Positions 15,097-23,118 of a DNA stretch of 64,000 bases are shown piece after piece. Both the position numbers and the translations under genes were made by a program. The notes under the pieces were generated by a model. That model was given only the letters and a program-made list of their open reading frames with translations. It did not search any database and was not told the DNA's origin. The DNA is from Oscillospiraceae bacterium (lineage in GTDB: Bacteria > Bacillota > Clostridia > Oscillospirales > Ruminococcaceae). Each line of letters begins with the position of its first letter. The stretch's first letter is position 1. The stretch is from NCBI GenBank assembly GCA_031282245.1, contig JAITEB010000006.1:1-64000 (forward strand), read 5' to 3'.

Positions 15097-15166
15097 TCTT
15101 ACTAAACACGGTAAAATAATAATTGTCAGGTGGCAAGAGAACACCAAATATAAGGAGGATATGAAA
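15097..15166 (+). promoter_or_regulatory. Repeated leader module, copy 2
   Basis: Matches copy 1 across TCTTACTAAACACGG, a -10-like TAATAA region, CAGGTGG and CACC arms that can pair as GGTG/CACC, and AAGGAGGAT. Confidence 0.65.
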
Positions 15167-15391
15167 ATGCGTAAAGGTTATATTGGAAATCAAGGCGGTT
15201 GCTCCAGCAGATCTACATTTAAGGCTCTACAAAATAGGCGTTCAAGCAAAAATGAGCTTATGGTTCAATGCCGGATTAAAAGCGGAGTATGGGGGAAAAC
15301 TCGTGCGACACAGGTTTTCGGAAATGAGACTCCTGAAGAAGTCGTTAGCCGTTTGAACAGACTTAATCCTGACTTTCGTATCGCTGAATAA
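15167..15391 (+). CDS. Small basic protein behind a repeated leader
   Basis: ATG 15167 is preferred to ATG 15161 because AAGGAGG (15152-15158) would be only 2 bases from the latter. The 74-residue product (MRKGYIGNQGGCSSRSTFKA...) is basic and ends in a short acidic helix (ETPEEVVSRLNRLNPDF). No family is recognised. Intact. Confidence 0.55.
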   Translation: MRKGYIGNQGGCSSRSTFKALQNRRSSKNELMVQCRIKSGVWGKTRATQVFGNETPEEVVSRLNRLNPDFRIAE

Positions 15392-15475
15392 GCCGAAACG
15401 CCCTTCGGGGCGTCTGACCGGGGCTGACCTCCCGGCGCTGATGAAGCAGGTCAATAAAATAAGGAGGCTCTAATT

Positions 15476-15703
15476 ATGGTGAAAAACAGTAACAACGACC
15501 CGAACATGCGACATCTTACCGATACCCAAACAGGTAAAAAGGATATTAACTTAAAAACAGCTTTTGACGCTTGGTTTGCCAAGACTTCTGGCGGCGGTAA
15601 CTTTGTCACGGTGGTTTTTGATGAAAACGGAAACCTCGTCGGCGTGCCCACGAGCGCAGTATTCCCGGATGGACGCCGCCGACAAGGCGGAGGACTAAAG
15701 TAG
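15476..15703 (+). CDS. Small element protein of unknown function
   Basis: The 75-residue product begins MVKNSNNDPNMRHLTD, has an amphipathic helix (LKTAFDAWFAK) and a beta hairpin (NFVTVVFDENGNLVGVP), and ends with a basic tail. AAGGAGG (15461-15467) is spaced 8 bases from ATG 15476. It stands downstream of the repeated-leader genes. No family is recognised. Confidence 0.55.
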   Translation: MVKNSNNDPNMRHLTDTQTGKKDINLKTAFDAWFAKTSGGGNFVTVVFDENGNLVGVPTSAVFPDGRRRQGGGLK

Positions 15704-15735
15704 AGCTGAATTTCCATATGCATGACCTTGATTAT

Positions 15736-15776
15736 TTAAGGCGCTCGACGGGTATCAATCCAATCAAGCGCCTTAA
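15736..15776. repeat. Inverted repeat without a U-run
   Basis: TTAAGGCGCT (15736-15745) and AGCGCCTTAA (15767-15776) are exact complements separated by 21 bp, shortly before repeat copy 2. Operator or mRNA structure; role unknown. Confidence 0.5.
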
Positions 15777-15787
15777 AACTTCCCCAG

Positions 15788-15814
15788 GCAAGCCCCGGTC
15801 GTCCCACATCGTGT
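15788..15814 (+). repeat. 27-bp intergenic repeat, copy 2
   Basis: GCAAGCCCC...ATCGTGT, 22 of 27 positions shared with 13743-13769. Confidence 0.55.
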
Positions 15815-15866
15815 CCGAAGGCACAAGCCTTTAGCTTTACCCTTTCAAACAGAAGGAGGACACAAT

Positions 15867-16030
15867 ATGGAGCACTTGGACATACTAAAATAACAAGCAA
15901 GTCTCACGACCTGCTCGTTATTCTTAAAGCCAGCACGAATCCGTATGCAAAGACGATTATCGTCTCGCCCGGTGTTCGACCAGCGATGATTTTGGTGGAG
16001 GTCACGCTTTATGAACTTAACGACAGGTGA
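15867..16030 (+). pseudogene. Frameshifted small gene
   Basis: AAGGAGGACACAAT precedes ATG 15867 (MEHLDILK, then TAA). A shifted frame continues with clear protein-like text (HDLLVILKASTNPYAKTIIV...YELNDR) to TGA 16028-16030. A single indel near 15885 would restore it. Product unknown. Confidence 0.5.
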
Positions 16031-16151
16031 TTAGCAAAACGCAAAAAGGCCCCGTCTCCGAAGCCTTTTCAAAACGTCCTCCCTGGGATACTGTGGAAAG
16101 TATAGGAATTATAGTTAACTAAATTATACCACAAAGGGGTGGGGCCTTGCA

Positions 16152-16547
16152 ATGACTTTGTTCGAGAAAAAAGAGAAATTAAGCGCGGCTTTGAAAATCC
16201 GCAACCGGATAAACAAACTTGAGGACTCTCTGAGCGACTACATGAGAAGCGGCGGCTTGGGGGCTGCGGTTCTGCATTCCGACGCCGCCCGCGGCGGCCA
16301 GCGCCTAAGCCCGCAGGAAATCCCCGGAGAAATTTAGGCCCAGATTGAGAAACTAGAGGAAGAATTTAGGATTGAAGCCAAAATCGTCAGGCGCTTGATT
16401 ATAGCCGCTGATTTGGATGAAATTGGCGAAAGACTGCTGATTCTGCGCTTTGTTCGCTGCCTGCCCATTAAACAAGTTGCGCCGCTCATGGGCTGGAAAG
16501 TCCGCTGGACAATTGGAAAAATCAACGAAATTGTAAAATTTATATGA
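16152..16547 (+). pseudogene. Phage sigma-like regulator (DUF1492/RinA type) with an in-frame TAG
   Basis: ATG 16152 opens MTLFEKKEKLSAALKIRNRI, a coiled-coil N-terminus. TAG 16335-16337 interrupts it, and the same frame continues AQIEKLEEEFRIEAKIVRRL and then a region-4-like helix-turn-helix (LLILRFVRCLPIKQVAPLMG) to TGA 16545. Length and layout match small phage late-transcription regulators. One point mutation (for example CAG to TAG) explains the break. The related ORF at 1336-1626 has a similar C-terminus. Confidence 0.7.
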
Positions 16548-16553
16548 TAATCA

Positions 16554-16603
16554 CAAGCGATCGGTGTTCCTTGATTATTTTGCGGGAGAACGCCGATCGC
16601 TTG
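16554..16603. terminator. Long hairpin after the sigma-like gene
   Basis: CAAGCGATCGGTGTTC (16554-16569) pairs with GAACGCCGATCGCTTG (16588-16603) over 16 bp with one G-U pair. No U-run follows, so termination is likely only by position. Confidence 0.5.
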
Positions 16604-16638
16604 ATGTAAAAAAATTCTTATCAACATAAAATAAATAG

Positions 16639-16667
16639 TTGACATTCATTAGATTATATGTTAATAT
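16639..16667 (+). promoter_or_regulatory. Promoter of the XRE-ImmA pair
   Basis: Consensus TTGACA (16639-16644), 17 bp, TAATAT (16662-16667), 27 bases before the XRE start codon. Confidence 0.7.
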
Positions 16668-16694
16668 TAATTCCAAGTGAAAGGAGGACGCCCT

Positions 16695-17051
16695 ATGCTT
16701 ACATTTTTTGGCAAGGCATTAAGAACTATCCGGCTGGAAAGAAATCTGTACTTGAAAGATATGGCAAACGCTTTGAATATTGAACCGTCATATTTATCAT
16801 CCATTGAAAATGGGAAACGTAACCCTACACGCAGTTTTTTAAATAAGATTATATCTACCTATAATCTTATTGGAGAAGAAAGGCGAAATCTGGAAGATGC
16901 CTATGTAAGAACAATAAGGGAAAACTCGTTTAAGCTTAATAACGCAGAACCATATCAAGTAGACTTAAGTTTGGCGCTGGCTAGAAAGCTTGATTCTCTG
17001 TCCTTTGAGCAGGTTCAGGAAATTCGGCGCATTTTAAGGGAGGACGGCTAA
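16695..17051 (+). CDS. XRE-family repressor
   Basis: The 118-residue protein has an N-terminal helix-turn-helix (LRTIRLERNLYLKDMANAL then PSYLSSIENGKRNP, about 8-43) and a helical C-terminal half for oligomerisation (VDLSLALARKLDSLSFEQVQE). ATG 16695 follows AAGGAGG with 7-base spacing. It is immediately followed by an ImmA/IrrE gene (1 bp gap), the classic repressor and anti-repressor-peptidase arrangement of clostridial prophages and ICEs. It has its own consensus promoter and is intact, unlike its surroundings. Confidence 0.88.
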   Translation: MLTFFGKALRTIRLERNLYLKDMANALNIEPSYLSSIENGKRNPTRSFLNKIISTYNLIGEERRNLEDAYVRTIRENSFKLNNAEPYQVDLSLALARKLDSLSFEQVQEIRRILREDG

Positions 17052-17052
17052 A

Positions 17053-17583
17053 TTGTTCATTGCGCAACCCAGAAGCAAAAGCGATATTTTAGAACGGGCA
17101 AGACACATCAGGAAGGTTTTTGAGCTTGATAGTGCAATATATGTGCCTGTTGATGAAATTATAGAGCGGATAGATTCTACTATAGACGAAACATTTCAAT
17201 GGGAAATTTGCGACGACTGTTACATACCTGCTGATGTCGAAGCGTTTTATGACCCGCAGCAAAATTTTATGTGCATATCAAATAAGACATATGTGGACGC
17301 CACAAACGGAAATGGACGAGCACGATTTACGCTTGCGCATGAATTGGGGCACTATATTTTAGGCGTTGATAAAGTTATTTTGCCGAGGAGTAGCATTAAA
17401 AATCTTAAAATTCTAGCATTCCAAAACCCGGAGTGGCAAGCGAATACTTTTGCAAGTCTTTTCCTTGCACTTCCGGATATTATTAGAAATTTTCACAATG
17501 CTTTTGAGGTTAGCGAAAAATGCGGGTTGAGCTATCAAGCTTCTGATATAGCCTTTAAAAACGCCAAAAAGGCCAATATGTAA
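17053..17583 (+). CDS. ImmA/IrrE-family metallopeptidase
   Basis: The 176-residue protein carries the zinc motif HELGHYILG (about residues 96-104) inside FTLAHELGHYILGVD and the downstream WQANTFASLFLALP helix with the third-ligand region. ImmA-type peptidases cleave XRE repressors to induce mobile elements. TTG 17053 is the start, 1 bp after the XRE stop, so translation is coupled. Intact, in contrast to the second ImmA remnant at 10017. It could still control other elements bearing the same repressor type (inference). Confidence 0.87.
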   Translation: MFIAQPRSKSDILERARHIRKVFELDSAIYVPVDEIIERIDSTIDETFQWEICDDCYIPADVEAFYDPQQNFMCISNKTYVDATNGNGRARFTLAHELGHYILGVDKVILPRSSIKNLKILAFQNPEWQANTFASLFLALPDIIRNFHNAFEVSEKCGLSYQASDIAFKNAKKANM

Positions 17584-17608
17584 CTGGCATTACATATCGC
17601 CTTTTAGG

Positions 17609-17688
17609 TCTTGCCCAGAAAGGTATCATTCTGGTACATATTAGATTTCACAATTTAATTATATCATGATACCTTTCTTTTGGCAAGA
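17609..17688. repeat. Long interrupted inverted repeat
   Basis: TCTTGCC..GAAAGGTATCAT (17609-17629) and ATGATACCTTTC..GGCAAGA (17666-17688) are complementary apart from a small internal bulge. They flank 36 bp of AT-rich DNA. It lies just after the ImmA gene. It could be a terminator, a two-part operator or a miniature element; no target duplication was recognised. Confidence 0.6.
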
Positions 17689-17733
17689 TGTATAATTTGT
17701 CATTTTCCCCAAAAGAAAGGAGGATGAAGATGT

Positions 17734-17856
17734 ATGTTAATTTTTCGAGCGTACATCACCACCAAAAGCGGAAGACGCATATATGCGAAGACTTTCGGAT
17801 TGAAAGCTTTTCCGATAGAAGTGGAAGAAGACAAGCCCCAAGAACAAGATAGCTAG
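17734..17856 (+). CDS. 40-residue small protein
   Basis: ATG 17734 with AAAGGAGG about 10 bases upstream encodes MLIFRAYITTKSGRRIYAKT...EEDKPQEQDS. It has a two-strand basic N-terminus and an acidic tail. This resembles short proteins common in clostridial mobile elements. A perfect terminator follows, so it forms a complete unit. Function unknown. Confidence 0.55.
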   Translation: MLIFRAYITTKSGRRIYAKTFGLKAFPIEVEEDKPQEQDS

Positions 17857-17871
17857 TCAAGCTGCCCTCTC

Positions 17872-17907
17872 CCCGCAGAGACTTTTTAGTCTTTGCGGGA
17901 GTTTTTT
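17872..17907 (+). terminator. Terminator of the 40-residue gene
   Basis: CCCGCAGAGACT (17872-17883) pairs with AGTCTTTGCGGG (17888-17899) and is followed by AGTTTTTTT. Confidence 0.88.
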
Positions 17908-18043
17908 TACTTACTGCACCTCAATGCACTTGCCTGCAGACCGGGGAGGAGCTGAATTGGGGGCGATTTAATTATTTGGAAAATTATATCACATATGAAG
18001 CGCCGGAGGGCGTATTTTTGCGTCGAAGGGCAGTGGAAGAAAT

Positions 18044-18595
18044 TTGAAAATTAAACACCAGTTTAAAAAGACAGAAAAGTTAAAGGGCAGGTTAAGCAAG
18101 CTTGAGAGTATTGCAAAAACAGCATTGCAAAAAGTTCTTGAAGATTTTCAGGGCAAAGCCCCCAAAAGTATAGCCAGAGCCGTCAGGCAGGAATTCAACG
18201 TTCCGCTGAAAAAGATAAGTCAGGCACGGAAAGATGGCAGCAAAGCGGACAAGAAACAGAAGCTTTTGCTGGGTATTGCCTAAGATGTTTTCGATCTCAA
18301 GCCGGGCAGCCAGCCAAGCCGGCGACAGAACAAATATATCAGAATCAATGCCGCTGACAATACTTTCCATCACAGGAACAAACCGACTTTTGTGGCAATG
18401 ATAAGACCGCCTGAGCCTTATAACGTAACAGTCGAAGTCCACAGGGGCAGGCGTGAAAAACCCAAGACCGCCGACGGTTCGCCGCCTTTCTGGGATTTAA
18501 TCGCCGTCCTGGAATGGCGCGGCGGGCTTAAAGCGCCGGGCGTCGGGGAAGAAGACCCTTGTACGCGAAAACTCCGCGCCGAAAAGCCGTATTAA
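18044..18595 (+). pseudogene. Phage tail-completion-like remnant (GpZ-like)
   Basis: A TTG-started frame (MKIKHQFKKTEKLKGRLSKL...) resembles the helical N-terminus of phage minor tail protein Z, including AIARAVRQEF-like text (SIARAVRQEFNVPLKKISQA). TAA 18281-18283 interrupts it, but the same frame goes on with DVFDLKPG, NKPTFVAMIRPPEPYNVTVEV and ends at 18595. The family match is weak; the gene is clearly broken and overlaps the next remnant. Confidence 0.4.
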
Positions 18596-19190
18596 AAGAG
18601 CGCCAGGGCAAACTTGCGGCGCTTGAGCTTGAAAGACAGCGGGAAAATTTGATAGAACTTGCGGCGGCTGAGGAAATTTTATCCGAAATAGTCGTAAACA
18701 CAAAAAATCTGTCTTTCAGGCTGAACGCTTTTGTCGCGCCGACGCTTTCCTGGGAAGAAATAGTAAAAAAGTCTCTTGATTCCAAAGAGGATCCGTTCAA
18801 ATTGCAGGTCGTCGTCAACACACTTTTCGGCGAAGCCTTTGAGGACAGAGGAGAAACGGAAGAACCGGGCGAGCTGCTTAAACGCGGCGAAGACTATGGC
18901 GCGGAACTACCGGAAGGCGCGCTGGCGCTGACATGCGGCGTTGAGACGCAGAACGACCGCCTGGAATACGAAATTTTGGGGAATGGCTTTGCCGGTGAAA
19001 CTTGGGGCATAGAATACGGTCTTATTCCCGGAAACCCGTCGGGCGTGGGCGTCTGGGCGGTCCTGGACCACGTGATTGATAAACGCTACAGGCTCAAAAG
19101 TGGGTTGAGCCTGAAAATTTCAGCGACTTTCGTGGATTCCGGCGGGCACAAACGTCTGGAAGTTTATGAAGCCTTTCTGGGAAGACACCG
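18559..19190 (+). pseudogene. Fused terminase remnant (small-subunit end joined to large-subunit end)
   Basis: The open frame starts with a Nu1-like tail (ERQGKLAALELERQ, ENLIELAAAEEILSEIVVNT) and passes directly into the C-terminal half of a GpA-type large terminase: NAFVAPTLSWEEIVKK, VVVNTLFGEAFEDRGE, YGAELPEGALALTCGVETQN, IEYGLIPG and FVDSGGHKRLEVY. The ATPase half of the large subunit is absent, so an in-frame deletion joined the two genes. Past about 19175 the frame enters portal sequence read out of phase. Packaging activity is impossible. Confidence 0.72.
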
Positions 19191-19971
19191 GGCTGCCCAA
19201 TATTATACAGATTATGGACAGCGAACGCGCGGGGCAGTATCGGGGGAGCGCCCTATCTGGCGCAGATAATAGAGCCGCTTTTGCAGATGAACCGGTATAC
19301 CGACAGTGAAATTATGTCCGCGCTTGCGCAGTCGCTTCTGACGGTTTTTATCACGCAGGAAACTCCGAAGGCTTTTCCTCTTGGGGAAGACGAGGAAAAG
19401 CAGGACTAGGAGGTAGTGAAATTTGGCAGCGGGAACATAGTCCGCCTGAAGAAAGGCGAAAAAATCGAAATGGCCGAAAGCAAGCGCCCGAATTCCGGCT
19501 TCGCGGAGTTTATGGACTCGATAGCGTCGCAGATCGGCGCTACGCTGGAAATCTCCAAAGACTTGCTCATCAAAAAATACGACCGCAGTTATTCAGCGGC
19601 CAGAGCCGCCCTGATGGAGGTGTGGAAAGCTTTCCGGATGCGCCGGTTGTGGCTTGTTTCGGACTTCTGCCGGCCGGTTTATGAAGTCTGGCTGTCCGAG
19701 GCCGTGGCAATCGGGCGAATAAAAGCACCGGGATTTTTTGACGACCCGCTTGGTCGCAAAGCTTATCTGGAAAGCATATGGATCGGCCCGGCGGTCGTGT
19801 AGCTCGCCCCCCGGAAGAGAAGTGGCAGCGCACGTAAAAGCCATTGAAGCCTGCCTTGAAAGCAGAGAACAGGCCATGGTGGAACTCAACGGCGGAAATT
19901 TTGACAGAAATATCATGCAGCTCCAATTTGAGAAAGAACAGATGCGGGGGCTTGAAATCCAGGAGGGATGA
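19175..19971 (+). pseudogene. Truncated phage portal protein (lambda family)
   Basis: Text begins mid-protein at FWEDTGLPNIIQIMDSERAG, then after a frameshift near 19248 reads APYLAQIIEPLLQMNRYTDS, and on through LLIKKYDRSYSAARAALMEV, YEVWLSEAVAIGRI and ELNGGNFDRN. All are portal hallmarks. TAG at 19407-19409 and TAG at 19800-19802 interrupt an otherwise continuous frame; the second falls where relatives have Gln (GQLDP). The N-terminal half is missing. The portal normally forms the dodecameric DNA gate of the capsid. Confidence 0.8.
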
Positions 19972-19974
19972 AAA

Positions 19975-20970
19975 ATAGAATTAGAAATTTATGGCGAAAT
20001 TGTGGAAAGCGTGCCAATTGACTGGTGGACGGGGAAGCCTTCGGAAGGAATTTTTGCTCCACTTGACGAATTTTTAAAAAAATTGGATGAGGCAAAGTCC
20101 GCCGACGAGCTTATCGTGAGCGTGAATTCAGTCGGCGGCGACATTTTTGCCGCGCTTGCCATGCGCTCCAGACTGAGCGTCGGCGCTGAAATTCAGGCTC
20201 ACCGGGGCGCGATGGCAATGATTCACAACGCCAGGCAATTTTTCTATGGCTATTATGAGACCCGGGATTTGGAGCGCGCACTGAACGGGCTTAATGGCGT
20301 ATCCCAAAATCCAGCGGATATATATTCAGAAAAAACAGGAATAAATACATGCAAGATTCTTGAAATTATGGACGAAGAAACCTGGCTGCCTGTTGAAGAA
20401 GCGCTTAAACTGGGATTTATTGACGAAATACTGGAGCCCGTCGTAATGGTCGGGCTTGAGGCTGACGGGAAAGCCATAGTTGCCAATAAAATGCGTTTTG
20501 TCACCGCCATATTCGGGGAAAAAGCGCTTGAACTGCCAAAAATAGAAAAATCAGAAAGGAATGATAACGAGTTGGCCATTAAAAGCGTTGACGAGTTGAA
20601 AAAGGCTTATCCGGAGTTTACAACTCAAATGGAGGCCGAAGCGGAGAAAGCGGGCGCCAAAAAAGAACGGGAACGGCTTAAAGCGATTTACGAAACCCCT
20701 GTAATGGCGGCCAGTCAGGTTTTAATCAATCAGGCAAAATATGAGGAAGCCGCTATGAACGCAAATGAACTGGCGCTAGAAATTTTAAAGAGCAGAGCAA
20801 TCCCGAATTATTACAATCTGCGCCGCGGTGAGCTTGAAAAATCCGGCGTCCAGAGTATCGCGGCAAGCCCGAACGCCGGAAATTTTGATGGCGGCAAACA
20901 GGTGGAAATTGTCGGCATCGCGTCCGCGATAGCGGCGGCCTCCGGCAGAGTGAAAGGAGAAAAGTCATGA
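19975..20970 (+). pseudogene. ClpP-like prohead protease with lost start and lost serine
   Basis: AGGAGG (19961-19966) is followed by ATA 19975 instead of ATG, then ELEIYGEIVESVPIDWWTGK. The ClpP fold is recognisable at VSVNSVGGDIFAALAM and GAMAMIHNARQFF. The segment between them that should carry the GxAASAA serine is deleted. The C-terminal scaffold-like region (EFTTQMEAEAEKAGAKKERE) is intact, and the frame ends TGA 20970. GTG 20002 could still start translation, but proteolysis is not expected. Confidence 0.75.
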
Positions 20971-21023
20971 ACGCGAAAGAATTTGTCGGCTCACAAGCGC
21001 CGGGATTTTCCTCAGCGACATAG
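20967..21023 (+). pseudogene. Stub of a head decoration protein gene
   Basis: ATG 20967 overlaps the protease stop by 4 bases (ATGA) and encodes only MNAKEFVGSQAPGFSSAT before TAG. Position between protease and capsid suggests the lambda D equivalent, almost entirely deleted. Confidence 0.4.
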
Positions 21024-21049
21024 TCACGGCATAGAGAGGAGAAAAATTT

Positions 21050-22087
21050 ATGATTGATATTTCAAGCGCAGCCGTTTTAATCCAGGCGATACAGAACATA
21101 AAGCCGTTCGCGTCTTTTTTGAAAGACCGCTATTTCCCGTCTTCCCCGTCTGATTTTTTCGAGACTGAATATGTGTTGTTTGAGCAGGCCGCAGTAGACA
21201 GCCGGAAACTTGCCCTGGTAGTCTCAAAACACAAAAAAGGCATAAAAATCGAATCCGCCGGCTACAAAATAGATTCTTTCAAGCCGCCGCTTCTGGCGCC
21301 CGAGCACACCATCAGCAGCGAGGAGCTGAACAAGCGCGGTTTCGGGGAAGTTCTTTTAGGAAGTAAAAGCCAGACGGAGCGGGAATAGATTTTGCTTGGC
21401 CAGTTTATGGCGCGGGATCTGAACATGATCCGCGGGCGGGAAGAACAGATGCGCGCTCAAATTCTGCTTAACAACGGCCTGAATCTGCGGGAATATTCCG
21501 ACCAGTACGGCGGGGATGTCTACGAAGAGTATAAACTGAACTTTTATGACGGCGCAAACAATCCGGCGGTTTATACTCCGTCTGTTTCATGTTCGGGAAA
21601 TACTTTCAATAAAATTGCCGATTTGAGGGCGATACTCCTGCTGCTTGTCAATGCGGGAAACCGCGCGATTGATTTGCTTCTGGGAATGAACGCCGCGTAA
21701 AGTCTTCTTGACAACGAACAGATCTAAAAACTGCCAACAGAGTATGAAGGCAAAATCGGGCGTTTGGGGACGCTGAATATTTTAGGCTACAATCTCAATT
21801 TGCTGACGTACAACGACACTTACGCGGACGAGACCAACGGCCAGACTACGCCGTTTATTGACCCTGATTCAATCGTTATGACAGCGCCGGGAATCGGCAG
21901 GACGCTTTATGGCGCCGTTTCTCAACTCGAAGAAGACGGGGAAAACTACAGGCTTTACGCAATGGCAATAGTTCCCAAATATATGAAAAATGCGCTAAAC
22001 CACATAAAGACTTATAAAACATCTTCAAGGCCGCTGCCAATTTTCCTGCAGGAAAGTTCCGCAATATCGGCAAAAGTAATTTTTTAA
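21050..22087 (+). pseudogene. Phage major capsid protein (lambda gpE family) with three in-frame stops
   Basis: ATG 21050 behind GAGAGGAG opens MIDISSAAVLIQAIQNIKPF, typical of the gpE family. The rest follows in one frame: SAGYKIDSFKPPLLAPE, FMARDLNMIRGREEQMRAQI and the C-terminal FIDPDSIVMTAPGIGRTLYG. TAG 21386, TAA 21698 and TAA 21725 interrupt it. The I-domain-like middle is shortened. Capsid assembly is not possible. Confidence 0.82.
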
Positions 22088-22099
22088 GGGACGCAAACT

Positions 22100-22363
22100 A
22101 TGAAAATTAAAATCATTTCCGGCACTTTCAGATATGCGGAGAAAGATAAAACTGGAAAAATAACAAAAATTATCTTTAAAAATCCAGACAGCGAAGCCTT
22201 TGAAGCCGACGAGAAAACGGCGGCGAGGCTTATAAAAACCGATTTGGCCGTTGAAGCGCCGCCTGGCGCTCTCGAATTGGAATATGAAGATTTCCCCGAA
22301 TTGACGGCGGAAATTCCGGAGGAGGCACCCGATGTCAAAAAACGGATTTCAAAAGCTCGTTGA
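22100..22363 (+). CDS. Small intact phage protein
   Basis: The 87-residue product (MKIKIISGTFRYAEKDKTGK...) starts at ATG 22100 after AAGGGACG. It is a beta-rich, acidic protein typical of the gene between capsid and connector in clostridial phages. It overlaps the next ORF by about 30 bp. One of the few structural-region ORFs without visible damage. Function unknown. Confidence 0.6.
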   Translation: MKIKIISGTFRYAEKDKTGKITKIIFKNPDSEAFEADEKTAARLIKTDLAVEAPPGALELEYEDFPELTAEIPEEAPDVKKRISKAR

Positions 22364-22445
22364 GAATGATTTGCTAGAAGTTTTTCTAAATCTTGAATAT
22401 TTTATAATAACAACCGTAATAGTATATAAAAGAAATTCGAAGTAA
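22332..22445 (+). pseudogene. Truncated head-tail connector-region gene
   Basis: GGAGG before ATG 22332 starts MSKNGFQKLVENDLLEVFLN. After about 25 codons the sequence turns AT-rich and ends TAA 22443. The opening matches short phage connector-type proteins; the remainder is lost. Confidence 0.45.
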
Positions 22446-22448
22446 TTG

Positions 22449-23084
22449 ATGGGGATAAGCGGAAATTTGCTGCTTCTGAAAGAGTGGGCTGAAGAAACCA
22501 TTGCCCCGCTTGTATCTTTCAAGCTGCCGGACGACGAAAACAACGCTCAGACTTACGAGCATAAAACCGCCCATCCCGAAATATTTGTTATGGCTTTGCC
22601 GACAGGCGATAAACTGCCGCCAAACGCCAAAAGCGTCCGCCCGGCCATGCTAATTGAGCTTCTGGAAGGCAAATGTGAGCCGGATAAAAAAATCCGGATT
22701 AATGAAAGTGCGCTTTACGCTCTCGACATGGAATCCAGGGGAGCGCGGCGCGGATATTTTTAAACCTCTGGATTCTTACGGCGTTTTTTAGGCACGGACT
22801 TTGAGCAGTGGAGCGGCAGCGCGGCGGACGCGCATTTTGCGCACAATACGGAAGACTGGCGGGATGTCTGGATCTTCGCGGACGTCACTATGCGCGAGCT
22901 TCAAAATTCTGGAATTATTAAAGACTTTTTGAGACTTAAATCCGCAAACGCAATAAAATATGGCCATTATATGTATGACGATGCGCCCATTGATGATTGC
23001 CCGTACTGGCACACATGGATAGAGGCGGAGTTTGAATACTTCAAGCCAGTGGATGTAAAGCTCAAAACAAGAAAATATTTATAA
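22449..23084 (+). pseudogene. Frameshifted phage head-tail joining protein
   Basis: ATG 22449 (MGISGNLLLLKEWAEETIAP) continues to a frameshift near 22745-22790. The other frame carries EDWRDVWIFADVTMREL, KYGHYMYDDAPIDDCPYW and THTWIEAEF-like text (HTWIEAEFEYFKPVDVKL) to 23084. The halves together match one phage structural protein of about 200 residues found between capsid and tail sheath. Exact role is inferred from position. Confidence 0.6.
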
Positions 23085-23118
23085 GAAAGACAGTGTAAAT
23101 TTAGCTGTAACGCAATAT

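Noticed and set aside
13500..16000. CRISPR-like array suggested by repeated intergenic blocks
   Set aside because: Only two copies of each block exist, separated by hundreds of bases that contain ORFs, and no cas genes are present.
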